DNA of 11,909 nt from Propionibacterium sp. (lineage in GTDB: Bacteria; Actinomycetota; Actinomycetes; Propionibacteriales; Propionibacteriaceae), in contig JALHFX010000061.1 in assembly GCA_022837595.1 (NCBI GenBank), forward strand, positions 1-11,909, given 5' to 3'. Positions 1-6,977 of the stretch are shown here, piece by piece; within the stretch, counting starts at the first letter, position 1, and each line of letters begins with the position of its first letter. The notes under the pieces were generated by a model. That model was given only the letters and a program-made list of their open reading frames with translations, was not told the origin of the DNA and did not search any database. Position numbers and translations under genes: made by a program.

Positions 1-3
1 GCG

Positions 4-19
4 TTGGGGTGTACCCCAA
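4..19 (-). terminator. hairpin downstream of the small membrane ORF
   Basis: The 16-base palindrome TTGGGGTGTACCCCAA can form a six-pair stem with a TGTA loop. It begins 14 bases past the stop of the minus-strand ORF at 33-161. No T-run follows within the window, so termination is inferred from position and stem strength only. It could instead be an operator for something beyond the left edge. Confidence 0.4.
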
Positions 20-32
20 TGCCACAGCCTTG

Positions 33-161
33 TTAGGGAGTGCGCGCCACGCGTGTCATCATGCCGCGCCGGATTCCGAAGTACCCGGCCTCGCGCAGTG
101 CCCAGAGGAGGAGCCACCCGGCGAGGATGAGGATGAGAGCAAGGTCGGGGAGTAGTGGCAT
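33..161 (-). CDS. small single-pass membrane protein, 42 aa, unknown function
   Basis: This short reading frame runs from ATG at 161 to TAA at 33-35. GGAGG lies six bases upstream of the ATG, which is a good ribosome binding site. The product starts MPLLPDLALILILAGW, has one hydrophobic segment (about residues 5-22), and then a basic tail with several arginines, so the C-terminus should be cytoplasmic. I do not recognise a family. It lies 174 bases after ppc on the same strand, with a possible hairpin between them (228-243), so it may be a separate transcript or a readthrough product of ppc. The ribosome site, the clean hydrophobic/basic layout and the hairpin just after the stop support it as a real gene. 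Length and lack of homology keep confidence moderate. Confidence 0.5.
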   Translation of the reverse strand: MPLLPDLALILILAGWLLLWALREAGYFGIRRGMMTRVARTP

Positions 162-227
162 CTCGAACCTCCGGTGGTGTCGAACCGGAAGTCTTTCCAC
201 CCGGTGACGAACCGGGTTCGGCCGCCG

Positions 228-243
228 GGACCCATTGGGGTCC
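228..243 (-). terminator. possible ppc terminator hairpin
   Basis: GGACCC and GGGTCC pair around an ATTG loop, giving a perfect six-pair GC-rich stem, 93 bases past the ppc stop. A second weaker stem, CCGGT/ACCGG, lies at 201-215. There is no T-run, so this is either an actinobacterial-type terminator without a U tract or a chance stem. Confidence 0.35.
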
Positions 244-335
244 GTGGTGTCGACGGCCGACGGATTCGGGATACTCCCCTCCGCGTTGCTACCATCACCA
301 TAACAGGAACAATGATTCCGGTCACCTGGTTCGTA

Positions 336-3044
336 TTAGCCGGTGTTCTGGAGGCCGGCGGCGGCACCGTTGACGGTGAGGAGCAGGACTTGGGCCCAGT
401 CGTCGCTGTCCGGTTGGGGCGTCTCGCGGACGTGGCGCAGTGCGCGCAGCTGGAGCTGGCTGAGTGCGTCCACGTCGGGAGCGCGGAGCGCGACCCGGGT
501 GCGGAGGAAGGGCTTGTTCTCGAGGAGCGAGCCTTGCTTGAGGACTGCCAGGACGAGGCCGCGGGTCAATGTGAATTCGTCGAGGATCATCCGGGTGATG
601 TCGGGTCGTCCGCCGAGCTGGAGGAAGGCTTCAGCCAGTCGGGGATTGGCCTTGGCGAGACTCATTTCCGCGACGTCGATCATGGTCGCGAAGAGGGGCC
701 AGGAGTGGTAGGCCTCTTGGAGGTGGGTGAGTTCTCCGGCGGCGTGGAGTCCCGAGCCGAGGCCGTACCAGCCGGGAAGGTTGGCGCGGATCTGCGCCCA
801 GGCGAAGACCCAGGGGATGGCACGGAAATCGCTGAGGTCGCGGCCCTGGTCAGCGCCGCTCCGGCGGGCGGGCCGGGAGCCGAGTCGGAGTTGGCCGAGT
901 TCCTCCAGGGGGCTGGATTGTGCGACGACGTCGGCGAATCCGGGCTGTCGGACGAGGGTGTGGTAGGCCTCCCGGGAGGCTTGTTCCACGGTCTGTGCCA
1001 TGTCGGTGAAGCGGGCTGCTGCGACGCGGTTGCGTTCTGCGACCTCGGGGGTGTCGGCCTGGAGGACCGCTGAGGTCAACCGTTCGAGGTGGGCTTGGGC
1101 GAGGGTGACGTCGGCGTAGCGGGCGAAGATGACCTCGCCCTGTTCGGTGACCTTGAAGCGGCCTGCGATGGAGCCGGGGGGTTGGGCGAGGATGGCACGG
1201 TGGACGGGGCCGCCGCCACGACCCAGCGAGCCGCCTCGGCCGTGGAAGATGGTCGGGTGGAGGTTGTGCCGCTGCGCCCAGGCGACCAGTTCGGTCTGGG
1301 TTTGGTAGAGGGTGATGTTGGCGCTTGCCGGGCCGACGTCCTTGGCGGAGTCGGAGTAGCCCACCATGATCTCGACGTGGTGGTCGGTGCGCTGCAGCCA
1401 GCTGCGGGTGCTCGGCAGGGCGAGCCAGTCCTCGAGGATCGTGACCGCGTTTCGAAGGTCCGTACCGGTCTCGAAGAGGGGGACGACATCGAGCCGGAAC
1501 GGGGAGTCGGTGACTGCGAGACGTGCGAGGGCGCGCACACCTGCAAGGTGTTCGGCGGACTGGGTGAAGCTGATGATGTAGCGGCCGCAGGACTGGCTGC
1601 CCCATCGCCGCTGGAGCCAGGCCATGACCCGCAGGGTGTCGAGCACTTCCCGGGTTCGGTCGCTGCGCGGCTGCACGGGGGCGGGCCATCCGTTGGTGGC
1701 GAGGGAGTCCAGCAGTGCCGCCCGTGTCGGGAAGGTGTCGCGGGAGGCGGGGTCGAGTTGGTCCAGTAGTTCGTCCAGGGCGGCGGTCAGGACGGCGCTG
1801 TGTTGCCGGACTTCGATCTCGGCCAGATGGAACCCGAAGGTCTGGGTGAGCCAGATGAGGTGCTGCAGCTCTCCGTGCGCGGCTCGCGCGTCGCCGGCAT
1901 CTGCCAGGGACTGCTGGACGAGCTTCAGGTCGTCGACCAGTTCGTTGGGTTCCCGGTAGGCCAGGTCGATGGCGCCGTCGCGGGTCGCGGCGAGGCGTTG
2001 CGCGACGAAGAGGAGTTTCTGCCGGTGTGGCTCACCCGGCGAGGACGATGAGATGGTGTGGAAGACGCTCGGCGCTGTGGCTGCGTCCGTGGCCAAGGAG
2101 TTCAGCAGCGCGGGTGAGGGCGGGGTGCTGTCCTCGCCCATCGTCAGAGTCTGGGCTACCCGGTCGGCGCCCGCGACGAGGGCCTTGAGTGCGTGATCGG
2201 CCTGGATGGCCATGGTCTGTCGGGTGACCTCCGCCGTGACGTAGGGGTTGCCGTCACGGTCTCCTCCCACCCAGGATCCGAATCGGATGAACGCGGGAAC
2301 CGGGGATTGCTCTCGCCCCGACGCCGCCCCGAGAATGGCGTGATCGACGGACCGGTACAAGCGCGGCACCGCCCGGAACAGGGTCTCGTCGAAGACTGAC
2401 ATCACAGCCCGTACCTCGTCGGCCGGATGAGGGGGGGTACGGCGCAACGGTGATGTCCGGCTGAGGATGTCGATCTCCTCCAACATCCGTCGTCGCGACA
2501 CCTCCTTCTCCCGGACGCCGTGGTGCGAGTCGTCGTACCGGTCCAGCTGGAGCGAGATGCGGCGCAGTGCGGCAGAGACGGCTCGCCGGCGCGCCTCGGT
2601 CGGGTGAGCTGTCAGCACCGGGTGGATCCGCAGCATGTCCGTGCCCTCGGCGAGCCGGGCCAACCCACCCACGGCGGGCCAGACATCGGAGGAGACGGTC
2701 GACTGCGGTCCTCCGCCGCCGCGCAACAGCCGCGACCGGTGTCGTTCCTCGGCGAGGTTGATCAGGTGGAAGTGCACCGTCAGTGCCTGGGCGAGATGGG
2801 CGGCCTCCTCCGCCCCGAGAGCGTCGGCCAGGTCCGCGGGCTCGCGCGGGTCACCACCCGCGGCGGCGCGCGCCGCGGCGTCGCGCAGGTGGCTCATCAG
2901 GTTCGCGACCGAGGCACGGCCGGCTTCCCGGAGCACCTGGCGATGGAGGTCGGTGAGCAGCGCCACGTCAGCTGCCAGCAGTCCATCCAGTCCCGGGGTG
3001 CGCCCCTCCCCGGGGGCACCCGCCGCGTCAGCCGCACCCGACAT
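336..3044 (-). CDS. ppc: phosphoenolpyruvate carboxylase
   Basis: PEP carboxylase adds bicarbonate to phosphoenolpyruvate to give oxaloacetate and phosphate, refilling the TCA cycle in the cytoplasm. The product is 902 residues, usual for the bacterial enzyme. Visible motifs are VLTAHPTEARRR with the catalytic histidine at about residue 147, GSWVGGDRDGNPYVT (~256-270), GYSDSAKDVG (~562-571), the glycine-rich PEP loop FHGRGGSLGRGGGP (~600-613), LGSRPARR (~721-728) and the C-terminal QNTG. Arg in the glycine loop, Lys in SLAKANP (~798) and Asn in QNTG match residues that bind the inhibitor aspartate in the E. coli enzyme, so feedback control is likely. I chose ATG 3044 over GTG 3053 because AGGAG lies eight bases upstream of the ATG but overlaps the GTG. 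It is divergent from a winged-helix regulator 53 bases away. Confidence 0.97.
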   Translation of the reverse strand: MSGAADAAGAPGEGRTPGLDGLLAADVALLTDLHRQVLREAGRASVANLMSHLRDAAARAAAGGDPREPADLADALGAEEAAHLAQALTVHFHLINLAEERHRSRLLRGGGGPQSTVSSDVWPAVGGLARLAEGTDMLRIHPVLTAHPTEARRRAVSAALRRISLQLDRYDDSHHGVREKEVSRRRMLEEIDILSRTSPLRRTPPHPADEVRAVMSVFDETLFRAVPRLYRSVDHAILGAASGREQSPVPAFIRFGSWVGGDRDGNPYVTAEVTRQTMAIQADHALKALVAGADRVAQTLTMGEDSTPPSPALLNSLATDAATAPSVFHTISSSSPGEPHRQKLLFVAQRLAATRDGAIDLAYREPNELVDDLKLVQQSLADAGDARAAHGELQHLIWLTQTFGFHLAEIEVRQHSAVLTAALDELLDQLDPASRDTFPTRAALLDSLATNGWPAPVQPRSDRTREVLDTLRVMAWLQRRWGSQSCGRYIISFTQSAEHLAGVRALARLAVTDSPFRLDVVPLFETGTDLRNAVTILEDWLALPSTRSWLQRTDHHVEIMVGYSDSAKDVGPASANITLYQTQTELVAWAQRHNLHPTIFHGRGGSLGRGGGPVHRAILAQPPGSIAGRFKVTEQGEVIFARYADVTLAQAHLERLTSAVLQADTPEVAERNRVAAARFTDMAQTVEQASREAYHTLVRQPGFADVVAQSSPLEELGQLRLGSRPARRSGADQGRDLSDFRAIPWVFAWAQIRANLPGWYGLGSGLHAAGELTHLQEAYHSWPLFATMIDVAEMSLAKANPRLAEAFLQLGGRPDITRMILDEFTLTRGLVLAVLKQGSLLENKPFLRTRVALRAPDVDALSQLQLRALRHVRETPQPDSDDWAQVLLLTVNGAAAGLQNTG

Positions 3045-3063
3045 GACAATCACTCCTCACCGG

Positions 3064-3071
3064 TTCCGGAA
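3064..3071. promoter_or_regulatory. TTCCGGAA palindrome between ppc and the winged-helix gene
   Basis: A perfect eight-base palindrome sits in the 53-base gap between the divergent ppc (ATG 3044) and winged-helix gene (ATG 3098). The same palindrome, within the shared ten bases GTTCCGGAAT, recurs at 3497-3504 before the carbonic anhydrase gene. On the regulator side a TACCAT box (3084-3089) lies eight bases before the ATG, suggesting a leaderless start; I see no good -35. The site could be an operator for both genes. Binding by the encoded regulator is inferred. Confidence 0.45.
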
Positions 3072-3097
3072 TAAACGATCGGGTACCATGATGGACC

Positions 3098-3382
3098 ATG
3101 ACCTCAGGTGAATGGACGTTTCTCTCAAACCACGGACACGTCTTGGTGGCACTGTCGCGGGACCCGGGTGCCCGACTGCGGGACATCGCCGCACAGGTGG
3201 GGATCACCGAGCGCTTCGCCCAGCGGATCGTCGGGGACCTCGTGGCAGGGGGCTACGTTGTGAAGGAGAAGGTTGGGCGGCGCAACCAGTACCGCATCGC
3301 CCACGGCGCCAGGTTCCGTCACGACCTGGAGGCCGAGGTCACGATCGCGGACTTCGTCGCCCTCACCGTGAGACGACCCTGA
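3098..3382 (+). CDS. winged helix-turn-helix transcriptional regulator, 94 aa
   Basis: This is a small DNA-binding protein made of a single winged-helix domain of the MarR/ArsR-like fold common in actinobacteria. The N-terminus WTFLSNHGHVLVALSRDPG leads into a helix-turn-helix at about residues 27-50 (LRDIAAQVGITERFAQRIV) and a wing at about 53-67 (YVVKEKVGRRNQYRI). A short tail rich in acidic and aliphatic residues could serve dimerisation. There is no ligand domain and no metal-binding cysteine motif, so its signal is unknown. Proteins with this layout are widespread in actinobacteria, but I know of no assigned target. The ATG lies eight bases after a TACCAT box with no ribosome site, which fits a leaderless mRNA. 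It sits between ppc and carbonic anhydrase, and a shared palindrome on both sides suggests it controls one or both. Confidence 0.85.
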   Translation: MTSGEWTFLSNHGHVLVALSRDPGARLRDIAAQVGITERFAQRIVGDLVAGGYVVKEKVGRRNQYRIAHGARFRHDLEAEVTIADFVALTVRRP

Positions 3383-3489
3383 ACCCGCCGGGCGGACAGC
3401 CACCACACCGCCAGCGTGGCCGGTACTCGCCGCCCTCACACCGTGGCGCCCGCACCTCTCCCGCTCTGCAACCATCCACTAACAGTAGT

Positions 3490-3508
3490 GCAATAGTTCC
3501 GGAATTGC
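3490..3508. promoter_or_regulatory. TTCCGGAA palindrome with outer GCAA/TTGC arms before carbonic anhydrase
   Basis: The sequence GCAATAGTTCCGGAATTGC holds the same TTCCGGAA core (3497-3504) found before ppc. It also has an outer inverted pair GCAA/TTGC, spaced three bases from the core on the left and zero on the right. It abuts and overlaps the putative -35 (TTGCGT, 3505-3510). That position would suit repression by occlusion or activation from next to -35. Confidence 0.45.
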
Positions 3509-3533
3509 GTGACATCTGTGTGGTGGGTACGGT
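3505..3533 (+). promoter_or_regulatory. putative leaderless promoter of the carbonic anhydrase gene
   Basis: TTGCGT (3505-3510) and TACGGT (3528-3533) are separated by 17 bases, which is the usual spacing for a housekeeping sigma factor. A start six to ten bases after the -10 falls at about 3540-3543, on the GTG/ATG start itself. No ribosome binding site precedes the ATG, which supports a leaderless transcript. Confidence 0.5.
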
Positions 3534-3542
3534 ACGGGTGTG

Positions 3543-4037
3543 ATGACCACAGCCTTCGGCGATCTGCTGCTCGGGAACCAGCGTTATGCCCGCTCCGCGC
3601 CCCGGCCGCTGCAGGGCATCGCCCGGGCGGGTGTCACGATCGTGACGTGCATGGACTCGCGGCTCGACCCGCTCGGTATGGTGGGGCTGCGGCTCTGGGA
3701 CGCCAAGGTGATCCGCACCCCGGGTGGGCATGTCACAGCTGATGCGGTGGTGGGGTGCATCCTTTCCACCCATCTGCTCCACGTCCACCGCATCCTGGTG
3801 GTGCAGCACACCCGGTGCGCGATGGCCAGTGGGGACGATGGGGCCCTCCGTGCCAAGGTGGCCGCGGCCACCTTGGCCGACCTGGGATCGCTGACCATCG
3901 GAGCTGACCCCGACCAGCGGGCGCGCCTGCAGGCGGACACCACGATGTTGCGCGACCAGCCCCTTCTGGCGGAGGGGGTGGTGGTGGGCGGCTTCCTGTA
4001 CGACGTCGACACCGCCCGGCTGGAGCAGGTCAGCTGA
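3543..4037 (+). CDS. beta-class carbonic anhydrase
   Basis: Beta-carbonic anhydrases interconvert CO2 and bicarbonate with a zinc ion held by two cysteines and a histidine. The product is 164 residues, the size of the short actinobacterial type such as M. tuberculosis Rv1284, and the C-terminal GFLYDVDTARLEQVS matches that group's ending. The first metal motif is CMDSR (Cys36, with the Asp38-Arg40 dyad). The second is HTRC (His89, Cys92). Two positions differ from the usual family: RTPGG at 58-62 where R-N-A-G is common, and HTRCA where HTDCG is common. The zinc ligands and dyad are intact, so activity is likely, but a changed rate or allosteric behaviour is possible. I chose ATG 3543 over the adjacent GTG 3540, though either fits a leaderless start. 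It follows the regulator and ppc, and its product bicarbonate is the PEPC substrate. Confidence 0.9.
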   Translation: MTTAFGDLLLGNQRYARSAPRPLQGIARAGVTIVTCMDSRLDPLGMVGLRLWDAKVIRTPGGHVTADAVVGCILSTHLLHVHRILVVQHTRCAMASGDDGALRAKVAAATLADLGSLTIGADPDQRARLQADTTMLRDQPLLAEGVVVGGFLYDVDTARLEQVS

Positions 4038-4038
4038 C

Positions 4039-4059
4039 CCGCCAGTTCCGGCTCGGCGG
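4039..4059. terminator. shared hairpin between convergent genes
   Basis: In the 27-base gap between carbonic anhydrase (stop 4037) and the ATPase (stop 4065), CCGCCAG pairs with CTCGGCGG through one bulged C around a TTCCGG loop. The position between two convergent genes suits a bidirectional terminator. No clear T-run is present on either strand. Confidence 0.5.
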
Positions 4060-4064
4060 AGGAC

Positions 4065-6773
4065 TCAGCCCGCGTGTGCCCGCCGTGCGCGGGTCAGCGC
4101 TTTGCCCACCTCGATCACGGTGAAGAGGCTCACCCCTGCCGCCGCTGCCACCAGCAGGTCGGCGGGCGCGAGGGGCTGCACCTGCAGGAAGTCCCCCAGG
4201 GGCGTGTACAGCGCCGCCAGTTGAAGGGACAGGACCACGCCGGCGATGGCCAGCAGGAGGGGGTTCGACCCGGGCCCCACCTTCCACAGGGACTCGTGGA
4301 GTGAGCGGATCGCGAACGCCTGACCGAGCTGCAGGAACGCGAGGGTGGTGAACAGCATCGATTGCCACGATGGGTTGCCGGCCTCGTGGTACCAGATCGC
4401 CACGCCGAGGGCGATCGCGCCGATCAGGAATCCGATCCAGATGGTGTGGACGCCGAGCCCACCGGTCCACAGGCTGCCGCCGGGGACGTGTGGGGGGCGT
4501 CGCATGACGTTGGGCTCCGAGGGTTCCTTGCCCATCGCGAGTCCGAGCAGTCCGTCCGTCATCAGGTTCAGCCACAGCAGTTGCAGGGGTAGCAGGGCGA
4601 CCGCGGCCGTGGTGTCGAGGTCGGTGAACAGGTACGGGATCGGCCAGCCCACCATCACGATGATCTTGCCGAGGTTGCCGGCCACGGCGAAGGAGACGAA
4701 GCGGCGCAGGTTGTCGTAGATCACGCGGCCCTCCTCGACCGCGCTGATGATGGTGGCGAAGTTGTCATCCCGGAGGACCATGTCCGACGCCTCCTTCGAG
4801 ACGTCGGTCCCGGTGATGCCCATCGCCACCCCGATGTCGGACTTCTTCAGCGCCGGGGCGTCGTTGACTCCGTCACCCGTCATCGCCACGATCTGACCGT
4901 CGCGCTGCAGGGCCTCGACGAGCCGGAGCTTGTGTTCCGGTGCGACACGGGCGAACACGCTGACCGTGCGGGCCGCGTGATCGAACTCCTCCCCGGAGAG
5001 CCGGTCGAGTTCCAGGCCGGTCAGGACGACCCCATCGCGGCCGATCCCGATCTCCTGGGCGATGGCCCGCGCTGTCAGGGGGTGGTCACCGGTGATCATG
5101 ACCGGGCGAATTCCCGCCGTCTCGCACTTCGCGACAGCCTCCGCCACTTCCGGCCGGGGCGGGTCCATGATGCCCACCATGCCGAGCAAGGTGAGTCCGT
5201 CCTCCAGGTCGGTGTCCACACCGCTCTCGATGGTCCGGAAGGCCAGGCACAGCACGCGCTGCCCCGCGGAGGCCAGGGTGGCGTTGGTCGACTCGACCCA
5301 AGCCCGGGCGGGGTCATCGAACGGGTGCGGACCCCCGGCCGTCCAGACCGAGGAGAAGTGCGGCAGCAGACCGTCCACCGCGCCTTTGACGAAAGCGATG
5401 TCCCCGGAGGCGGCGGCAGCGAACTCCGTCAGGTCGCCCCTCTGGTGGCGGGTGCTCATCCGCTTGCGTTCGGAGTCGAAGGGGCGTTCCGCGATGCGGG
5501 GCATACCGGACCGCAGGTGCGCGACGTTGATACCTCCCGCCGAGGCCGCTTCGAGGAGGCACGTCTCTGTGGGGTCTCCGATCAGCTTGGTCTGTCCATC
5601 GATGCGACGGATCTCGGCGTCGTTGCAGAGCACACCGGCCACCAGCGCCATCCTCGCGGTCTCGGAGGGCACCCCATGTCCCGGCACCCATTCGGCCTCG
5701 CCCGGGAGCGCGAGGCGTGCGACCGTCATCCGGTTCTGCGTCAGGGTCCCCGTCTTGTCCGAGCAGATCACCGTCACCGATCCCAAGGTCTCCACAGCCG
5801 GTAGCTTCCGGATCAACGCTTCCCGGCGCAGCATCCGCTGTGCCCCTACCGCCAAGGTGAACGTCACGACGGCGGGCAAGCCCTCCGGAATCACCGCGAC
5901 CGCCACCGAAATGGCCGTCAGGACCAGGTCGCTCCACTCCTCCCCGGCCAACGCACCCAGGCCCGCGACCACCCCGGCGGTGACCAGCCCAACGACGGCG
6001 AGCTGCTTGCCGACACTGTCCAGGCGTTGCTGCAACGGCGTGCGTTCCTTCTGCACGCCCTGCAGCAGATCCGCGATCTTCCCGAGTTCCGTGGCCATCC
6101 CAGTGGCCACCACCACACCCACGCCCCGTCCGTAGGCCACCTGCGTTCCCGAGTAGGCGAAGTTGAGCCGATCACCCAACGGGGCGTCCACCTGCCCCAG
6201 CGGGTCACTGGTCTTCTCCACCGCCTCGGACTCCCCGGTGAGCGCAGCCTCCTGAATTCGCAACGACGCAGTCTCGAGGAGACGCAGGTCAGCGGGCACC
6301 ACCGCGCCAGCATCCAGATGGACGATGTCACCCGGTACCAGATCTGATGCCGCGACCTGACCGAGCTGGTTGTCGCGCACGACCCGCACGAACGGGACCG
6401 TCATCCGCCGCAACGCCGCGATCGCCCGTTCCGCCCGGTACTCCTGCAGGAAGCCCAACAACGCGAACAACAGCACGATCCCACCGATCGCGCCCGCCTC
6501 CAGGAACTTCCCCAGCAGCAGCGACAACAACGCAGCAGCCAGCAGGATCACCACCATCACGGCGGTCAACTGCTCCCACAGGATCTTCCACGGCGACTTG
6601 CCCCCACGATCGATCAGGACATTGGGACCATGCCGGTCAAGACGGGCCCTGGCTTCCTCGCCAGTGAGACCGCGCGACGAGGAACCCTGGTCCTCCAGGA
6701 CCTCCGCGGCAGTAAGGACGTGCCACGGCCGCGGTCGGGCGGGTTCGCTCAACACAGGGGGGACAGATGTCAT
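4065..6773 (-). CDS. P2-type cation-transporting ATPase, probably calcium
   Basis: This is a membrane pump that uses ATP to move a cation, probably Ca2+, out of the cell. The 902 residues carry the full P-type set: actuator TGES at 179-182, phosphorylated Asp339 in SDKTGTLTQNR, KGA at 463-465, TGDHPLTARA at 561-570 and the hinge MTGDGVNDAPALKKSD at 631-646. About ten membrane segments are visible, four before the catalytic loop and six after it. PEGLP in M4 (Glu297) and NLMTDG in M6 (Asn736, Thr739, Asp740) match SERCA calcium ligands. In M5, GNLGK puts Lys703 where SERCA has Glu771, which would remove site I and suggests one ion per cycle. I chose ATG 6773 because AAGGA lies five bases upstream; the ATG at 6800 lacks one. 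Another divalent or monovalent cation cannot be excluded. Confidence 0.92.
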   Translation of the reverse strand: MTSVPPVLSEPARPRPWHVLTAAEVLEDQGSSSRGLTGEEARARLDRHGPNVLIDRGGKSPWKILWEQLTAVMVVILLAAALLSLLLGKFLEAGAIGGIVLLFALLGFLQEYRAERAIAALRRMTVPFVRVVRDNQLGQVAASDLVPGDIVHLDAGAVVPADLRLLETASLRIQEAALTGESEAVEKTSDPLGQVDAPLGDRLNFAYSGTQVAYGRGVGVVVATGMATELGKIADLLQGVQKERTPLQQRLDSVGKQLAVVGLVTAGVVAGLGALAGEEWSDLVLTAISVAVAVIPEGLPAVVTFTLAVGAQRMLRREALIRKLPAVETLGSVTVICSDKTGTLTQNRMTVARLALPGEAEWVPGHGVPSETARMALVAGVLCNDAEIRRIDGQTKLIGDPTETCLLEAASAGGINVAHLRSGMPRIAERPFDSERKRMSTRHQRGDLTEFAAAASGDIAFVKGAVDGLLPHFSSVWTAGGPHPFDDPARAWVESTNATLASAGQRVLCLAFRTIESGVDTDLEDGLTLLGMVGIMDPPRPEVAEAVAKCETAGIRPVMITGDHPLTARAIAQEIGIGRDGVVLTGLELDRLSGEEFDHAARTVSVFARVAPEHKLRLVEALQRDGQIVAMTGDGVNDAPALKKSDIGVAMGITGTDVSKEASDMVLRDDNFATIISAVEEGRVIYDNLRRFVSFAVAGNLGKIIVMVGWPIPYLFTDLDTTAAVALLPLQLLWLNLMTDGLLGLAMGKEPSEPNVMRRPPHVPGGSLWTGGLGVHTIWIGFLIGAIALGVAIWYHEAGNPSWQSMLFTTLAFLQLGQAFAIRSLHESLWKVGPGSNPLLLAIAGVVLSLQLAALYTPLGDFLQVQPLAPADLLVAAAAGVSLFTVIEVGKALTRARRAHAG

Positions 6774-6977
6774 GGCAGTCCTTCGGTGACTTGTGAACAA
6801 AGCACCACGGAGTCTTTCCCACCCTACGGGCCGACGCGACGGACAGGGCTGTCGAGAATGACGTCACGCCAATTGAGGGATACTCCCTCCTGGTACCCGA
6901 AGACTACGGTGACATCACGACCCCCGCAACAGCAACGCGGGCGGGCGGCGTGCGGCCGACAGAGAACAGGAGACTCA
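6774..6977. promoter_or_regulatory. divergent promoter region for the ATPase and sua5
   Basis: This 204-base gap separates two divergent genes. For sua5 (plus strand), TACGGT at 6905-6910 is a good -10 candidate, identical to the box before carbonic anhydrase. The perfect inverted repeat GAGGGATACTCCCTC (6875-6889) covers the bases where its -35 would lie. For the ATPase (minus strand), TAGGGT about 60 bases upstream of its ATG is a weak -10 candidate with no clear -35. TGACGTCA at 6859-6866 is a further perfect palindrome. No regulator can be named from these. Confidence 0.4.

Noticed and set aside
174..1073. Plus-strand frame of about 299 codons
   Set aside because: It is antisense to ppc, whose catalytic motifs are unmistakable on the minus strand; the product has no domain.
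4932..6135. Long plus-strand frames opposite the ATPase
   Set aside because: They are shadows of the P-type ATPase; the Arg/Ser/Pro-rich products lack domains and ribosome sites.
6630..6977. Upstream extension of the sua5 frame by about 116 codons
   Set aside because: The extension overlaps the ATPase start on the other strand and has no homology; ATG 6978 has a good ribosome site.
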